Below the pieces are notes generated by a model, which did no database searches, had not been told where the DNA came from, and saw nothing but the letters and a program-made list of their open reading frames with translations. From Actomonas sp051209155 (GTDB taxonomy: Bacteria; Verrucomicrobiota; Verrucomicrobiia; Opitutales; Opitutaceae), in the NCBI GenBank assembly GCA_051209155.1, contig JBPJGB010000002.1: a DNA stretch of 64,000 bases. One strand, given 5' to 3'. The position numbers and the translations under genes were made by a program. Positions 26,366 to 33,602 of this stretch are shown piece by piece (position 1 is the stretch's first letter; every line of letters begins with the position of its first letter).

Positions 26366-27038
26366 ACCTCGCGGCGAAATCATCGCGTCGGCGCATGAGG
26401 TGGTGAAGTCCTACGACAAGGGCCGCATCACGGTGTTGCGCGGCGTGAATCTCGATGTGCGCGCGGGCGAGCTCGTGTCGTTGTGGGGCGCGTCGGGCTC
26501 GGGCAAGAGCACCTTGCTGCACCTGCTCGGAGGCCTCGATCTGCCGGACTCGGGCGAGCTGAAGGTCTGCGGACTGGATCCGCGCCGCGAAGACGACCGC
26601 CTCGAACTGCGGCGGCGGCACCTCGGTTACGTGTTTCAACTGCACAACCTGATTCCGGACCTGACGGTGGAGGAGAACATCCGCGTGCCGGCGCTGGCGA
26701 TCGGCCGCCCGGCGAAAGAGACGGCGGAGCGCGTGCGGACCTTGGCGGATGAGGTCGGTATCGGGCATCGGCTCACGCACCGCGTGCAGGATCTGTCGGG
26801 CGGCGAGCGTCAGCGCACCGCGATCTGTCGGGCGCTTTTGAACGCGCCGCGATTGCTGTTGGCCGACGAACCGACGGGATCGCTCGACGAGCAGACGGGC
26901 GAGACGGTGTTCGGCCTGCTGAAAGCTTTGGCCGAGCGCGAAAAGATCGCGATCGTGCTGGCGACGCATGAGCGTCGGTTTGCCGAGCAGTGCCACCGCA
27001 TCGTGCGCGTGCGCAATGGTCAGCTGAGTGAAATCTAG
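26358..27038 (+). CDS. ABC transporter ATPase, MacB/LolD type
   Basis: A 226-aa nucleotide-binding subunit. Walker A is GASGSGKST, the Q-loop is FQLHNL, the signature is LSGGERQRT, Walker B is LLLADEPTGSLDE and the H-loop is LATHERRF. Its length and the short region after the H-loop match LolD/MacB-NBD proteins. The start at 26358 overlaps the permease gene by 8 bp, indicating translational coupling. The natural partner is that permease. The transported material (lipoprotein, lipid or toxic compound) is unknown. Confidence 0.92.
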   Translation: MSEPRGEIIASAHEVVKSYDKGRITVLRGVNLDVRAGELVSLWGASGSGKSTLLHLLGGLDLPDSGELKVCGLDPRREDDRLELRRRHLGYVFQLHNLIPDLTVEENIRVPALAIGRPAKETAERVRTLADEVGIGHRLTHRVQDLSGGERQRTAICRALLNAPRLLLADEPTGSLDEQTGETVFGLLKALAEREKIAIVLATHERRFAEQCHRIVRVRNGQLSEI

Positions 27039-27063
27039 GCGGCGCGTTCGCGCCGAAATCCCG

Positions 27064-28305
27064 ATGGCTGAAATCCCAAATCCCACTGGGGAGGTCGCAA
27101 AAGCCGTGCGCGTGCATGCGCTGGGTTGGTTGGTGGCGGCGAACCTCGTGGGCCTGTGGCTGGCGGCCTTGTTGTTGTGGCCGAGTTGGGGCGAGGTGAT
27201 CGCGCCGTTGAGTTACGGGCGCTGGATGCCGCTGCACATGAACTGGCAACTTTACGGCTGGTGCGCGCTGCCCTTGGTGGGCTTGTTGTTGCGCTGGATG
27301 CTGGTGCCGGATCATCCGCATGCGGCGAGGCATGCATGGATCGCCCTCGGCGGGTGGAGCCTGGCCTTGTTGCTCGGTGGTGTGTCGTGGTTGGGGGGCG
27401 TGACGAGTGGCAAACTGTTCCTCGACTGGCACGGCTGGGCGCGACCGCTGCTGAGCGGGGCGATGCTGGTGCTGTGGACGGTGTTGGCGGCGCACGTGTG
27501 GTGGGGTTGGAAACGCGAGGCCGGGTGGCAGCGCTGGGCGAAGGCGGCGGTGTTGCTTGGGCTGGTGATGGTGCCTCCACTCATGTGGTGGGTGGCGGGT
27601 CGCGACGTCTACCCGGCGGTCAATCGCGACAGTGGTGGCGCGACCGGCGCTGCGTTGCTCGGTTCGACGCTGGGGATTGTGGGCATTTTTGGCTTCCTGC
27701 CGCGCATGCTGGGCGTGCCCAGTCGCGGTGCGCAGGAACGTTGGTTTTGGGTGGCGTTTGGCGGGTCGGTGGCCTGTTGGCTGGCGATCGAACGCGGCGA
27801 TTCCAGTCATCACGACCTGGAGCAGATTCTAGGTCTGGGGGTGTTGCTGGCCTGGGTGCCCATGCTCGGCTGGTGGTGGTGGCGGCAGGATTGGTGTGAG
27901 GCGGCCCGACCCTGGCTCAAAGCGGCGCTGGTTTGGTGGGCGCTCCTGGTGGTGAGTGGTTGGATCACGTTTTTGCCGGAGGTGTCGGAGCGCCTGAAAT
28001 TCACCAACGGGCTGGTGGCGCATGCGCATCTGGCGATGGCGGGCCTGGTGACGAGCGTGAATGGCATGATTTTGAATCAGTTGGATCCCGCGCGGCCGGT
28101 GCGCCGCGGACTGGGCCTTTGGCAGGCCGGCGCGGCGGTGATGGTGGCGGTGTTGCTGGTGATGGGCTGGTTTGAGCGCGACCACGCGGCGGCGTTTTTC
28201 TTTGGCGACGCGTGGTGGGTGGACGCCGGTTACGGCGTGCGCCTTGGCGCGGGGGTGGCGATGACCCTTGCCTCGCTGCAATTGCTGGGAGAAACCCGAC
28301 GATGA
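27064..28305 (+). CDS. Divergent CcoN-like heme membrane protein (cbb3 oxidase subunit I family)
   Basis: A 413-aa protein with about 11-12 membrane helices related to heme-copper oxidase subunit I of the cbb3 type. GRWMPLHMNWQLYGW contains His58 at the low-spin heme position of helix II. KFTNGLVAHAHLAMAGL contains His320 and His322, matching the heme b3/heme b pair of helix X. A His249-His250 pair (DSSHHDLEQ) may match the two copper-binding histidines of helix VII. The helix VI segment where CcoN has GHNAVGF reads GGATGAALLGS and lacks the copper-binding, cross-linked His. It may carry hemes without normal oxygen reduction. ATG at 27064; the next gene overlaps its stop. The alignment was made from memory and by eye. 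Confidence 0.7.
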   Translation: MAEIPNPTGEVAKAVRVHALGWLVAANLVGLWLAALLLWPSWGEVIAPLSYGRWMPLHMNWQLYGWCALPLVGLLLRWMLVPDHPHAARHAWIALGGWSLALLLGGVSWLGGVTSGKLFLDWHGWARPLLSGAMLVLWTVLAAHVWWGWKREAGWQRWAKAAVLLGLVMVPPLMWWVAGRDVYPAVNRDSGGATGAALLGSTLGIVGIFGFLPRMLGVPSRGAQERWFWVAFGGSVACWLAIERGDSSHHDLEQILGLGVLLAWVPMLGWWWWRQDWCEAARPWLKAALVWWALLVVSGWITFLPEVSERLKFTNGLVAHAHLAMAGLVTSVNGMILNQLDPARPVRRGLGLWQAGAAVMVAVLLVMGWFERDHAAAFFFGDAWWVDAGYGVRLGAGVAMTLASLQLLGETRR

Positions 28306-28712
28306 TGTCGCCGAACCCGACGCTCAAACGCGCCCGATTGCTCGCCTTGTTGGCGGGGGCCATGGACTTTGGCACCGGCCTGGGCATGGTGTTTTTACCG
28401 AGCCTCACGCTGTCGCTCATGCTGGTGCCCGTGCCGGAAGGTGCCGCGCTGTTGTATGCGCGCTTCGTCGGCGTGTTCGTCGGGGCGGTGGGCTTGTCGT
28501 ATCTGCTGGCCCTGCTGAGCGGGCGGACCGAGCGGCTGCGCGAAGTGCTGCGCTTCACGATTCCGTTCCGAGTGGGCGCAGGCAGTTTTTGTTTGGTGGC
28601 GGTGGCCACGAGCGCACTGGCGCCGATGTGGCTGAGCGTGACGGTGGCCGACTACGCCCTGGTGGCGCTGCAGACGTGGCTGCTGCGCGGCGATTGGGAG
28701 GCGCGGTCGTGA
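28302..28712 (+). CDS. Small four-helix membrane protein
   Basis: A 136-aa protein with four hydrophobic segments (LLALLAGAMDFGTGLGMVFL, LLYARFVGVFVGAVGLSYLL, FRVGAGSFCLVAVATSAL, and a segment around LSVTVADYALVALQTWLL). No enzymatic motif is seen; it resembles small DUF4345-like membrane proteins. It overlaps the CcoN-like gene by 4 bp (ATGA) and is overlapped by the next gene's GTGA, so it is almost certainly a fixed member of the cassette. A structural or assembly role with the heme proteins is possible. Confidence 0.75.
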   Translation: MMSPNPTLKRARLLALLAGAMDFGTGLGMVFLPSLTLSLMLVPVPEGAALLYARFVGVFVGAVGLSYLLALLSGRTERLREVLRFTIPFRVGAGSFCLVAVATSALAPMWLSVTVADYALVALQTWLLRGDWEARS

Positions 28713-30259
28713 TTGACGCGACGCAGGTGTCGGGTCCGGCCTCGGGCGAGACGGAATTCACCCCGGAGCGTTCAGCTTTGATCGCGGCGGGCGGCGCGAT
28801 CGCGGCGACGTATTTCTATTTCCTGATCTACGCGGAGTTCGCGTTGCTCGAACTGGCGCAGCCGGTGATTGGTGCGGAAAGTTGGCGCCTGCGCGGGTTG
28901 ATGTTCGCGCTCGGACTGGGCGGTTTGGTCGGCAGCATCTGGGCGGCCTGGCGCTTCAAGGTGATCTCGTTGCAGGCGCGGTTGAGCTGGTCGTTTCGCG
29001 GCTGTGCGGTCGGGGCGGCGCTGGCGGTGGGGAGCAACAGCTGGCCACTGCTGCTGATCGCGGCAATGGTGAGCGGCGGGGCGCTCGGGGCGTTGACCGT
29101 GAATCTCGCGACGAGTCTGCGGCCGGTGATCGGCACGCGGCGCCTGGGCTGGGTGATCGGCGTCGGCACCGGCGTGGCCTACGCGCTGTGCAACGTGCCG
29201 TGGATTTTTGAAGCCTCGCCGCGTTTGCAGACGATTCTGGCGGCCGTGATCGCGGCGACGGCGTCGGTGTTGTCGCCGTTTCTGATGCCATCGGAACCGT
29301 CGGTGTCACCGGAGCGTGAATACGCGCCGACCGGTTTGCTGCGCTGGGTGGCGGTGCTGCTCATGTTGGTGTGGCTGGATTCGGCGGCGTTTTATGTGAT
29401 CCAGCACGAAGCGGGTTTGAAGGAACAGACGTGGACGGGCGCGGCGCACCTGTGGGGCAATGCGTTCGTGCACCTCGGTCTGGCCCTCGTGGCCGGCTGG
29501 TGGCTGGACCGCGGCGGGCGGGTGCTGCCGGCGGTGGGGGCGTTTGGGTTGCTGGCGGCGGGTTGTCTGCTGCTGGGCGGGGCGGGTGAGGCCGGCGCGG
29601 CGTGGCTCTACACCGCCGGGGTGTCGCTGTATTCGGTGCTGCTGGTGTATTACCCGGCGCGCAGCGGCCGTGCCTGGCAGGCGGCGGCGGTGTATGGCGT
29701 GGCCGGTTGGGTGGGCTCGGCGCTGGGCATCGGCATGGCGCAGGACCTGGCGCACGTGCCGGGGGCGTTCCTCGCAGTGGCGGGCTTGGTGATTTTGGTG
29801 ATGCTGGGCTGGCGCTGGCAGGCGCTGCGGGTGGTGGCGCTGGGCCTGGTGATGGTGGGGATGGCGGGGAGCGATTTGCAGGCGGGGGAGATGACGGGCG
29901 AAAAGTCCGACCCCCAGGTGCGGCTTGGCCGTGAGGTGTATATCGCGGAGGGGTGCATCCACTGCCATTCGCAGTATCTGCGGCCGACGGTCGCGGCCGA
30001 GCGCGAGCAGGTTGAAGGCCTGCGGATTGAGCCGGGCACGCCGCCGTTGTTTGGCAACCGCCGGCAGGGACCGGACCTGATGTTGATCGGGCGGCGGCTG
30101 CCGAGTGCGGAGTGGCACACGCTACATTTGCAGAATCCGCGGGCGGTGCGGCCGGGTTCGCGCATGCCGAGTTACGCGCATTTGTTTGCGGCAGGCGACG
30201 AACGGGGTCCTGCTCTGGTGCGGTATCTGTTGAGCCTCGGAACCGAAGACATGCGATGA
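28709..30259 (+). CDS. MFS-like transporter domain fused to a CcoO-type cytochrome c
   Basis: A 516-aa protein with an unusual domain pair. Residues 25-390 form 10-12 helices with a major-facilitator-like layout (GLMFALGLGGLVGSIWAAWR, LGWVIGVGTGVAYALCNVP). Residues 400-516 form a monoheme cytochrome c with Cys416-x-x-Cys419-His420 (EGCIHCHSQYLRP) and probable axial Met486 (GSRMPSYAHLF). EGCxxCHSQxxRP, then GPDL and MPxYxHL, is the signature of CcoO, the c-type subunit of cbb3 oxidases. The start must be GTG at 28709: no usable ATG exists before the first helix, and GTGA overlaps the previous stop. The cytochrome would face the periplasm. Its partner is inferred to be the CcoN-like protein. 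Confidence 0.78.
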   Translation: MIDATQVSGPASGETEFTPERSALIAAGGAIAATYFYFLIYAEFALLELAQPVIGAESWRLRGLMFALGLGGLVGSIWAAWRFKVISLQARLSWSFRGCAVGAALAVGSNSWPLLLIAAMVSGGALGALTVNLATSLRPVIGTRRLGWVIGVGTGVAYALCNVPWIFEASPRLQTILAAVIAATASVLSPFLMPSEPSVSPEREYAPTGLLRWVAVLLMLVWLDSAAFYVIQHEAGLKEQTWTGAAHLWGNAFVHLGLALVAGWWLDRGGRVLPAVGAFGLLAAGCLLLGGAGEAGAAWLYTAGVSLYSVLLVYYPARSGRAWQAAAVYGVAGWVGSALGIGMAQDLAHVPGAFLAVAGLVILVMLGWRWQALRVVALGLVMVGMAGSDLQAGEMTGEKSDPQVRLGREVYIAEGCIHCHSQYLRPTVAAEREQVEGLRIEPGTPPLFGNRRQGPDLMLIGRRLPSAEWHTLHLQNPRAVRPGSRMPSYAHLFAAGDERGPALVRYLLSLGTEDMR

Positions 30260-30924
30260 AGATTCTGGTCGTAGAAGATGAGCGCAAGGTGGGGCAGTTC
30301 GTGGCCCAGGCGCTGAGTGAACAAAGCTACACGACCAAACTGGTGGGCACGCTGGCGGCGGCGCGGGATGCGTTGGCGGAATCGCCCTATGACGCGATCG
30401 TGCTGGACCTGGGTTTGCCGGATGGCGACGGGTTGGGCTTGTTGCGCGAATGGCGGGCGACCGGGTTCAACGAACCGGTACTCATCCTCAGCGCGCGCGA
30501 CGCGGTGACTGATCGCATCGCGGGACTCAATTTTGGGGCCGACGATTACCTACCGAAGCCCTTCAGCGTGGACGAATTGGTGGCGCGGGTGCGTTCGCTG
30601 TTGCGGCGGCACGGCAACGCGCCACGGGTTACGGCGCTGGAACGCAAAGGGGTGCACCTGGACCTGCTGGGCCGCACGGTCAGCGTGGACGGGGTGGAGG
30701 TGGAACTGACCAATCGTGAGTTCGCGCTGCTGGAATTGTTCATGCAGAACGCGGGCCGGGTGCTGACGCGCACCCTGATCGCGGAGAAGGTGTGGGAAGC
30801 GTCCTACGACATGGAGACCAATCTGATCGACGTCTACGTGCGGCGACTGCGGCGAAAGTTGGAGCCGGAGGGCACGGCGCCGCGGTTCAAGACCGTGCGC
30901 GGTTCGGGGTATCAAATGTTATGA
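30256..30924 (+). CDS. OmpR-family response regulator
   Basis: A 222-aa regulator with a receiver domain (acidic residues in LVVEDER, phospho-acceptor Asp51 in IVLDLGLPD, switch Ser/Thr in LILSARD, Lys in LPKPF) and a winged-helix DNA-binding domain (VELTNREFALLELFM, then RVLTRTLIAEKVW and NLIDVYVRRLRRKL). It overlaps the stop of the MFS-cytochrome fusion by 4 bp and the start of the kinase by 4 bp. It is thus part of the same transcript and likely responds to a signal linked to that respiratory-like module. OmpR-family regulators bind 11-bp-spaced repeats, so it is also a weak candidate for the repeats at 19.3, 23.6 and 33.5 kb. Confidence 0.93.
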   Translation: MKILVVEDERKVGQFVAQALSEQSYTTKLVGTLAAARDALAESPYDAIVLDLGLPDGDGLGLLREWRATGFNEPVLILSARDAVTDRIAGLNFGADDYLPKPFSVDELVARVRSLLRRHGNAPRVTALERKGVHLDLLGRTVSVDGVEVELTNREFALLELFMQNAGRVLTRTLIAEKVWEASYDMETNLIDVYVRRLRRKLEPEGTAPRFKTVRGSGYQML

Positions 30925-32294
30925 TACGCTCCTTCACCTTTCGCACGACGCTTTGGTTCGCCGCCCTGGTGACGGGCATCCTGGCGGTGGCGCTGGCGGT
31001 GGGCGGGTGGTTGTTGGATCGGCAGGTGGTCCGGGGGTTGGAGCTGCTGCACGAGGTGGAGGCGGAGGAGCTGGGCGAGCTGCTGGGCAACAATGCCGAA
31101 ATGTCGACGGCGGAGATTAGGGAGCGCATCGAGCACGACGCCGACAGTGACGCCGAGTTGTTTTTTATCCAGGTGCGCGACCGTGATGGCATGGTGCGGT
31201 TTCGGTCGGAAAACCTGGCGGAAACCGTGCTGCCGGACTGGTCGCAGCGCGGTCCCCACTGGACCTACACCTTGCCGGGCATCGGGCCGGTGCATGTGAC
31301 GGGCGCGACGGAAGGGCCGTGGGTTCTCCAGATCGCGAGTCGGCTCGAGCCGAACAAACGATTGCTGCGCGACTACCTGCGCGTGGCGGGCCTGCTGGTG
31401 CTGGGCGGCGCGGCGGTTTCGATGGCGCTGGGCTGGGGCTTCACCCGGCTCACGCTGGCGCCGATCCGCTCCATCGAACGCACGGCGCGGCGCATCGGAG
31501 GCGACAACTTGAGCGAGCGTATTCCGGTGCCGGCTGGCAGCGATGAACTGGCGGATTTGTCCCGGCTGCTGAACGAAACCTTCGCGCGGATCGAAGCGGC
31601 CTTCGACCAGGTGCGGCGGTTCACCGCCGATGCGTCCCATGAGCTCAAGACGCCGCTTTCCCTGATCAAGTTGAACGCCGAAAAGCTACGCGAGCGGGTC
31701 GATGGCGATGCGGATGGCGAGGCGGCGCTCAACGACGTGCTCGAAGAGATCGAGCGCCTGCACCAAATCATCGAGCACCTGCTCTTCCTCTCCAAGGCCG
31801 AGAGTGGCGTGCTGAAGCTCGAATACGAGCGGCTCGCGCTGCCCGATTGGCTCAATGAGTGGCTGGAGGACGCGCAGGTGCTCGCCGAGGATGCCGGGGT
31901 GAACTTTGCAATGGAGGCGAAGGGCGCGTGCGCGATTCGTGGGGTGCCGAGCCTACTGCGGCAGTTGCTGTTCAACCTGTTCAGCAATGCGCTCAAGTTC
32001 AGCCCGCGGCGGGGCGCGATCACTCTGCAGGTGCGGAGTGGGGACGGGGGGTGCGAGATTGAGTTGGCCGACGAGGGGCCGGGATTGCCCGAAGAGCAAC
32101 TGACCCGTGTGTTCGATCGGTTTGTGCGTTATGAACCAGCGACGAAGGATCCCTTTGGGCAGCGCAAGCTGGGCCATGGTCTCGGACTCGCGATCTGCAA
32201 GAGCATCGTGGAGCTCCACGGTGGAACGATCCGCGCGGAAAACCGCCGTGACCGCAGCGGCCTGCGGGTGGTCGTGCGGTTGCCGGCGGGGTGA
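30921..32294 (+). CDS. Sensor histidine kinase, partner of the OmpR-type regulator
   Basis: A 457-aa membrane kinase with helix 1 at residues 10-33, a periplasmic sensor domain of about 130 residues, helix 2 (VAGLLVLGGAAVSMALGWGF), and HAMP (LTLAPIRSIERTARRIGGDN). HisKA (DASHELKTPLSLIK) and HATPase_c (NLFSNALKFSPR, DEGPGLP, GHGLGLAICKSI) follow. This is the CusS/QseC-like layout. The sensor domain has no recognisable metal or ligand motif. The gene overlaps the regulator stop by 4 bp and closes the five-gene chain; two hairpins follow at 32314-32375. Confidence 0.92.
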   Translation: MIRSFTFRTTLWFAALVTGILAVALAVGGWLLDRQVVRGLELLHEVEAEELGELLGNNAEMSTAEIRERIEHDADSDAELFFIQVRDRDGMVRFRSENLAETVLPDWSQRGPHWTYTLPGIGPVHVTGATEGPWVLQIASRLEPNKRLLRDYLRVAGLLVLGGAAVSMALGWGFTRLTLAPIRSIERTARRIGGDNLSERIPVPAGSDELADLSRLLNETFARIEAAFDQVRRFTADASHELKTPLSLIKLNAEKLRERVDGDADGEAALNDVLEEIERLHQIIEHLLFLSKAESGVLKLEYERLALPDWLNEWLEDAQVLAEDAGVNFAMEAKGACAIRGVPSLLRQLLFNLFSNALKFSPRRGAITLQVRSGDGGCEIELADEGPGLPEEQLTRVFDRFVRYEPATKDPFGQRKLGHGLGLAICKSIVELHGGTIRAENRRDRSGLRVVVRLPAG

Positions 32295-32313
32295 TCGAGC
32301 AAGCGTTCAACTC

Positions 32314-32375
32314 ACCGGGGTCAACGACCCCGGTCACAGCGCCGTCTGAATTGTAGCCGGGCTCGTTGAGCCCGG
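32314..32375. repeat. Pair of REP-like inverted hairpins
   Basis: Two short hairpins in a 96-bp convergent gap. The first is ACCGGGGTC-AAC-GACCCCGGT (32314-32334) and the second is CCGGGCTC-GTT-GAGCCCGG (32357-32375). The reverse complement of the second matches the first, including flanking ACA, except at paired stem positions where G:C became C:G. Opposed copies of one palindromic unit are the layout of REP/BIME elements. They may also end both convergent transcripts. Confidence 0.6.
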
Positions 32376-32390
32376 ACTGTTTCATCCGGA

Positions 32391-32894
32391 TCAGGGGAAG
32401 AGCTGATCCAGCTCCTTGTCCGCGTCGATGAAGCGGATGGCGGCAATGGTGCCGTCGTCGTTGAAATCAAAGACGGTCAACTTGCCCTTTTGCTCCGGGT
32501 AACGGTCGAGCAGGTGCTCGTCGTCGCCGAGCAGGATGCGGTGCGGATACTTCTTCATCTTGGGCATGGCGAACATGCGACCGATGCCGGGCATGCCGTA
32601 GATGTTGGCGAGGAAGACGGCGTTCTTCTCTTCGAGCCAAGTGGCGCCCTTCTTTTCAAAGTAGCGGTTGGCATCCTTGCCCGTGCCCATGGTGAAGCTC
32701 ACCACGAGGTGCTTGGTGCCAAGCGCCGGCGAGACGCGCGCGTCCTTCTCATGCTGATCCTTGGTGCTGAAAGGGACGAACTTGTCGCCCACTTCGTAAG
32801 TGTCGGCGGGGGCGTCGGCGGCGCCGAGGGCGGCCGCGAAAAGGGGCAACAGAACGAGGGTGACAAGGTTGCGGGCAACGTGAGGCATCAACAT
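32391..32894 (-). CDS. Secreted thioredoxin-fold-like protein
   Basis: A 167-aa exported protein with signal segment HVARNLVTLVLLPLFAAALGA. The mature part starts VGDKFVPFSTKDQHEKDARV and includes VVSFTMGTGKDANRYFEKK and RILLGDDEHLLDRYPEQKGKL, a pattern reminiscent of YtfJ/peroxiredoxin-like proteins with a thioredoxin fold. No CxxC motif is present, so a redox role is unlikely. The ATG at 32894 or 32888 both leave the signal intact. The gene follows idi by 31 bp on the same strand and probably shares its promoter. Function unknown. Confidence 0.7.
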   Translation of the reverse strand: MLMPHVARNLVTLVLLPLFAAALGAADAPADTYEVGDKFVPFSTKDQHEKDARVSPALGTKHLVVSFTMGTGKDANRYFEKKGATWLEEKNAVFLANIYGMPGIGRMFAMPKMKKYPHRILLGDDEHLLDRYPEQKGKLTVFDFNDDGTIAAIRFIDADKELDQLFP

Positions 32895-32925
32895 GGCGGT
32901 TAACGGACTGAGGTTGGGGAAGACT

Positions 32926-33519
32926 TCAGGCAAGCTGAGCCGTTCGGGTCAGTTCTGCAAATCGGGGCGATTGATCGGCGATCAGGGCGGCGGCTTCCCA
33001 GCGCGACCATGGTGAGAAGGTCGCGAATTCACCGGTGTCAGTGGCGTCGATCGGCGCGATGCAGGCTTCGGCGAACCCCGCCCAATCGACCCAACGCACG
33101 GCGGCGACCTCGGCCGGATGCGGCGTGACGGGACCATCGTAGTAGCCGACGAAGACCGGGCAGATTTCGTTTTCCCACAGATCGGCCCAGCGCGCGCGAT
33201 AGCGGAAATGCGGCAGCGCGAGCGAGAGCTCGATGGGCGCGGTGACGCCCATTTCGTAAGCCAGCCGGCGGCGGGCGGCGGCGAGGAGCGATTCACCGGG
33301 CAAGGGGTGACCGCAACAGGCGTTGGACCAGACGCCGGGCCAGGTTGGTTTGTGCAGGGCGCGTTGCTGAAAAAGCGCGCGACCCTGCCCATCGAAGAGG
33401 AAGATCGAGAACGCCAGGTGCAGCGGAGTATGCGCGTGGTGCACGGTGGCTTTGAGCTCCGTGCCGATGGGTTGGCCATGGTCGTCGACGAGGACGACGC
33501 GTTCTTCGAGTGGGTTCAC
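32926..33519 (-). CDS. idi: Isopentenyl-diphosphate delta-isomerase, type I (Nudix)
   Basis: Interconverts isopentenyl and dimethylallyl diphosphate, supplying the primer for prenyl chains. The 197-aa protein matches type I Idi: HLAFSIFLFDGQGRALFQQRA, then WPGVWSNACCGHPLPGE with the catalytic Cys, and ADLWENEICPVFVGYYDG with the catalytic Glu. The length is a little above the usual 180 aa. The GTG start at 33519 is supported by the promoter: the -10 (TAAGGT, 33527-33532) places transcription start at about the GTG. Type I is less common than the FMN-dependent type II in many bacteria. The thioredoxin-like gene lies downstream. Confidence 0.93.
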   Translation of the reverse strand: MNPLEERVVLVDDHGQPIGTELKATVHHAHTPLHLAFSIFLFDGQGRALFQQRALHKPTWPGVWSNACCGHPLPGESLLAAARRRLAYEMGVTAPIELSLALPHFRYRARWADLWENEICPVFVGYYDGPVTPHPAEVAAVRWVDWAGFAEACIAPIDATDTGEFATFSPWSRWEAAALIADQSPRFAELTRTAQLA

Positions 33520-33526
33520 GCGGGGG

Positions 33527-33580
33527 ACCTTAGGTCGACGCCGTGAACCTGAAGTGAACGCTGCATGAATTTTTGTTCAC
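33527..33580 (-). promoter_or_regulatory. Pho-box-like promoter of idi
   Basis: On the minus strand: GTGAACAAAA (33580-33571), ATTCAT (33570-33565), GTTCAC (33559-33554), GTTCAC (33548-33543), then 10 bp and TAAGGT (33532-33527). The three hexamers are spaced 11 bp, and the last ends 23 bp before the GTG start. Distances are identical to those upstream of yceI, and the TGAACAAAA block is shared. Confidence 0.65.
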
Positions 33581-33602
33581 GCAGCGGGGCCGCCCCGACC
33601 GT

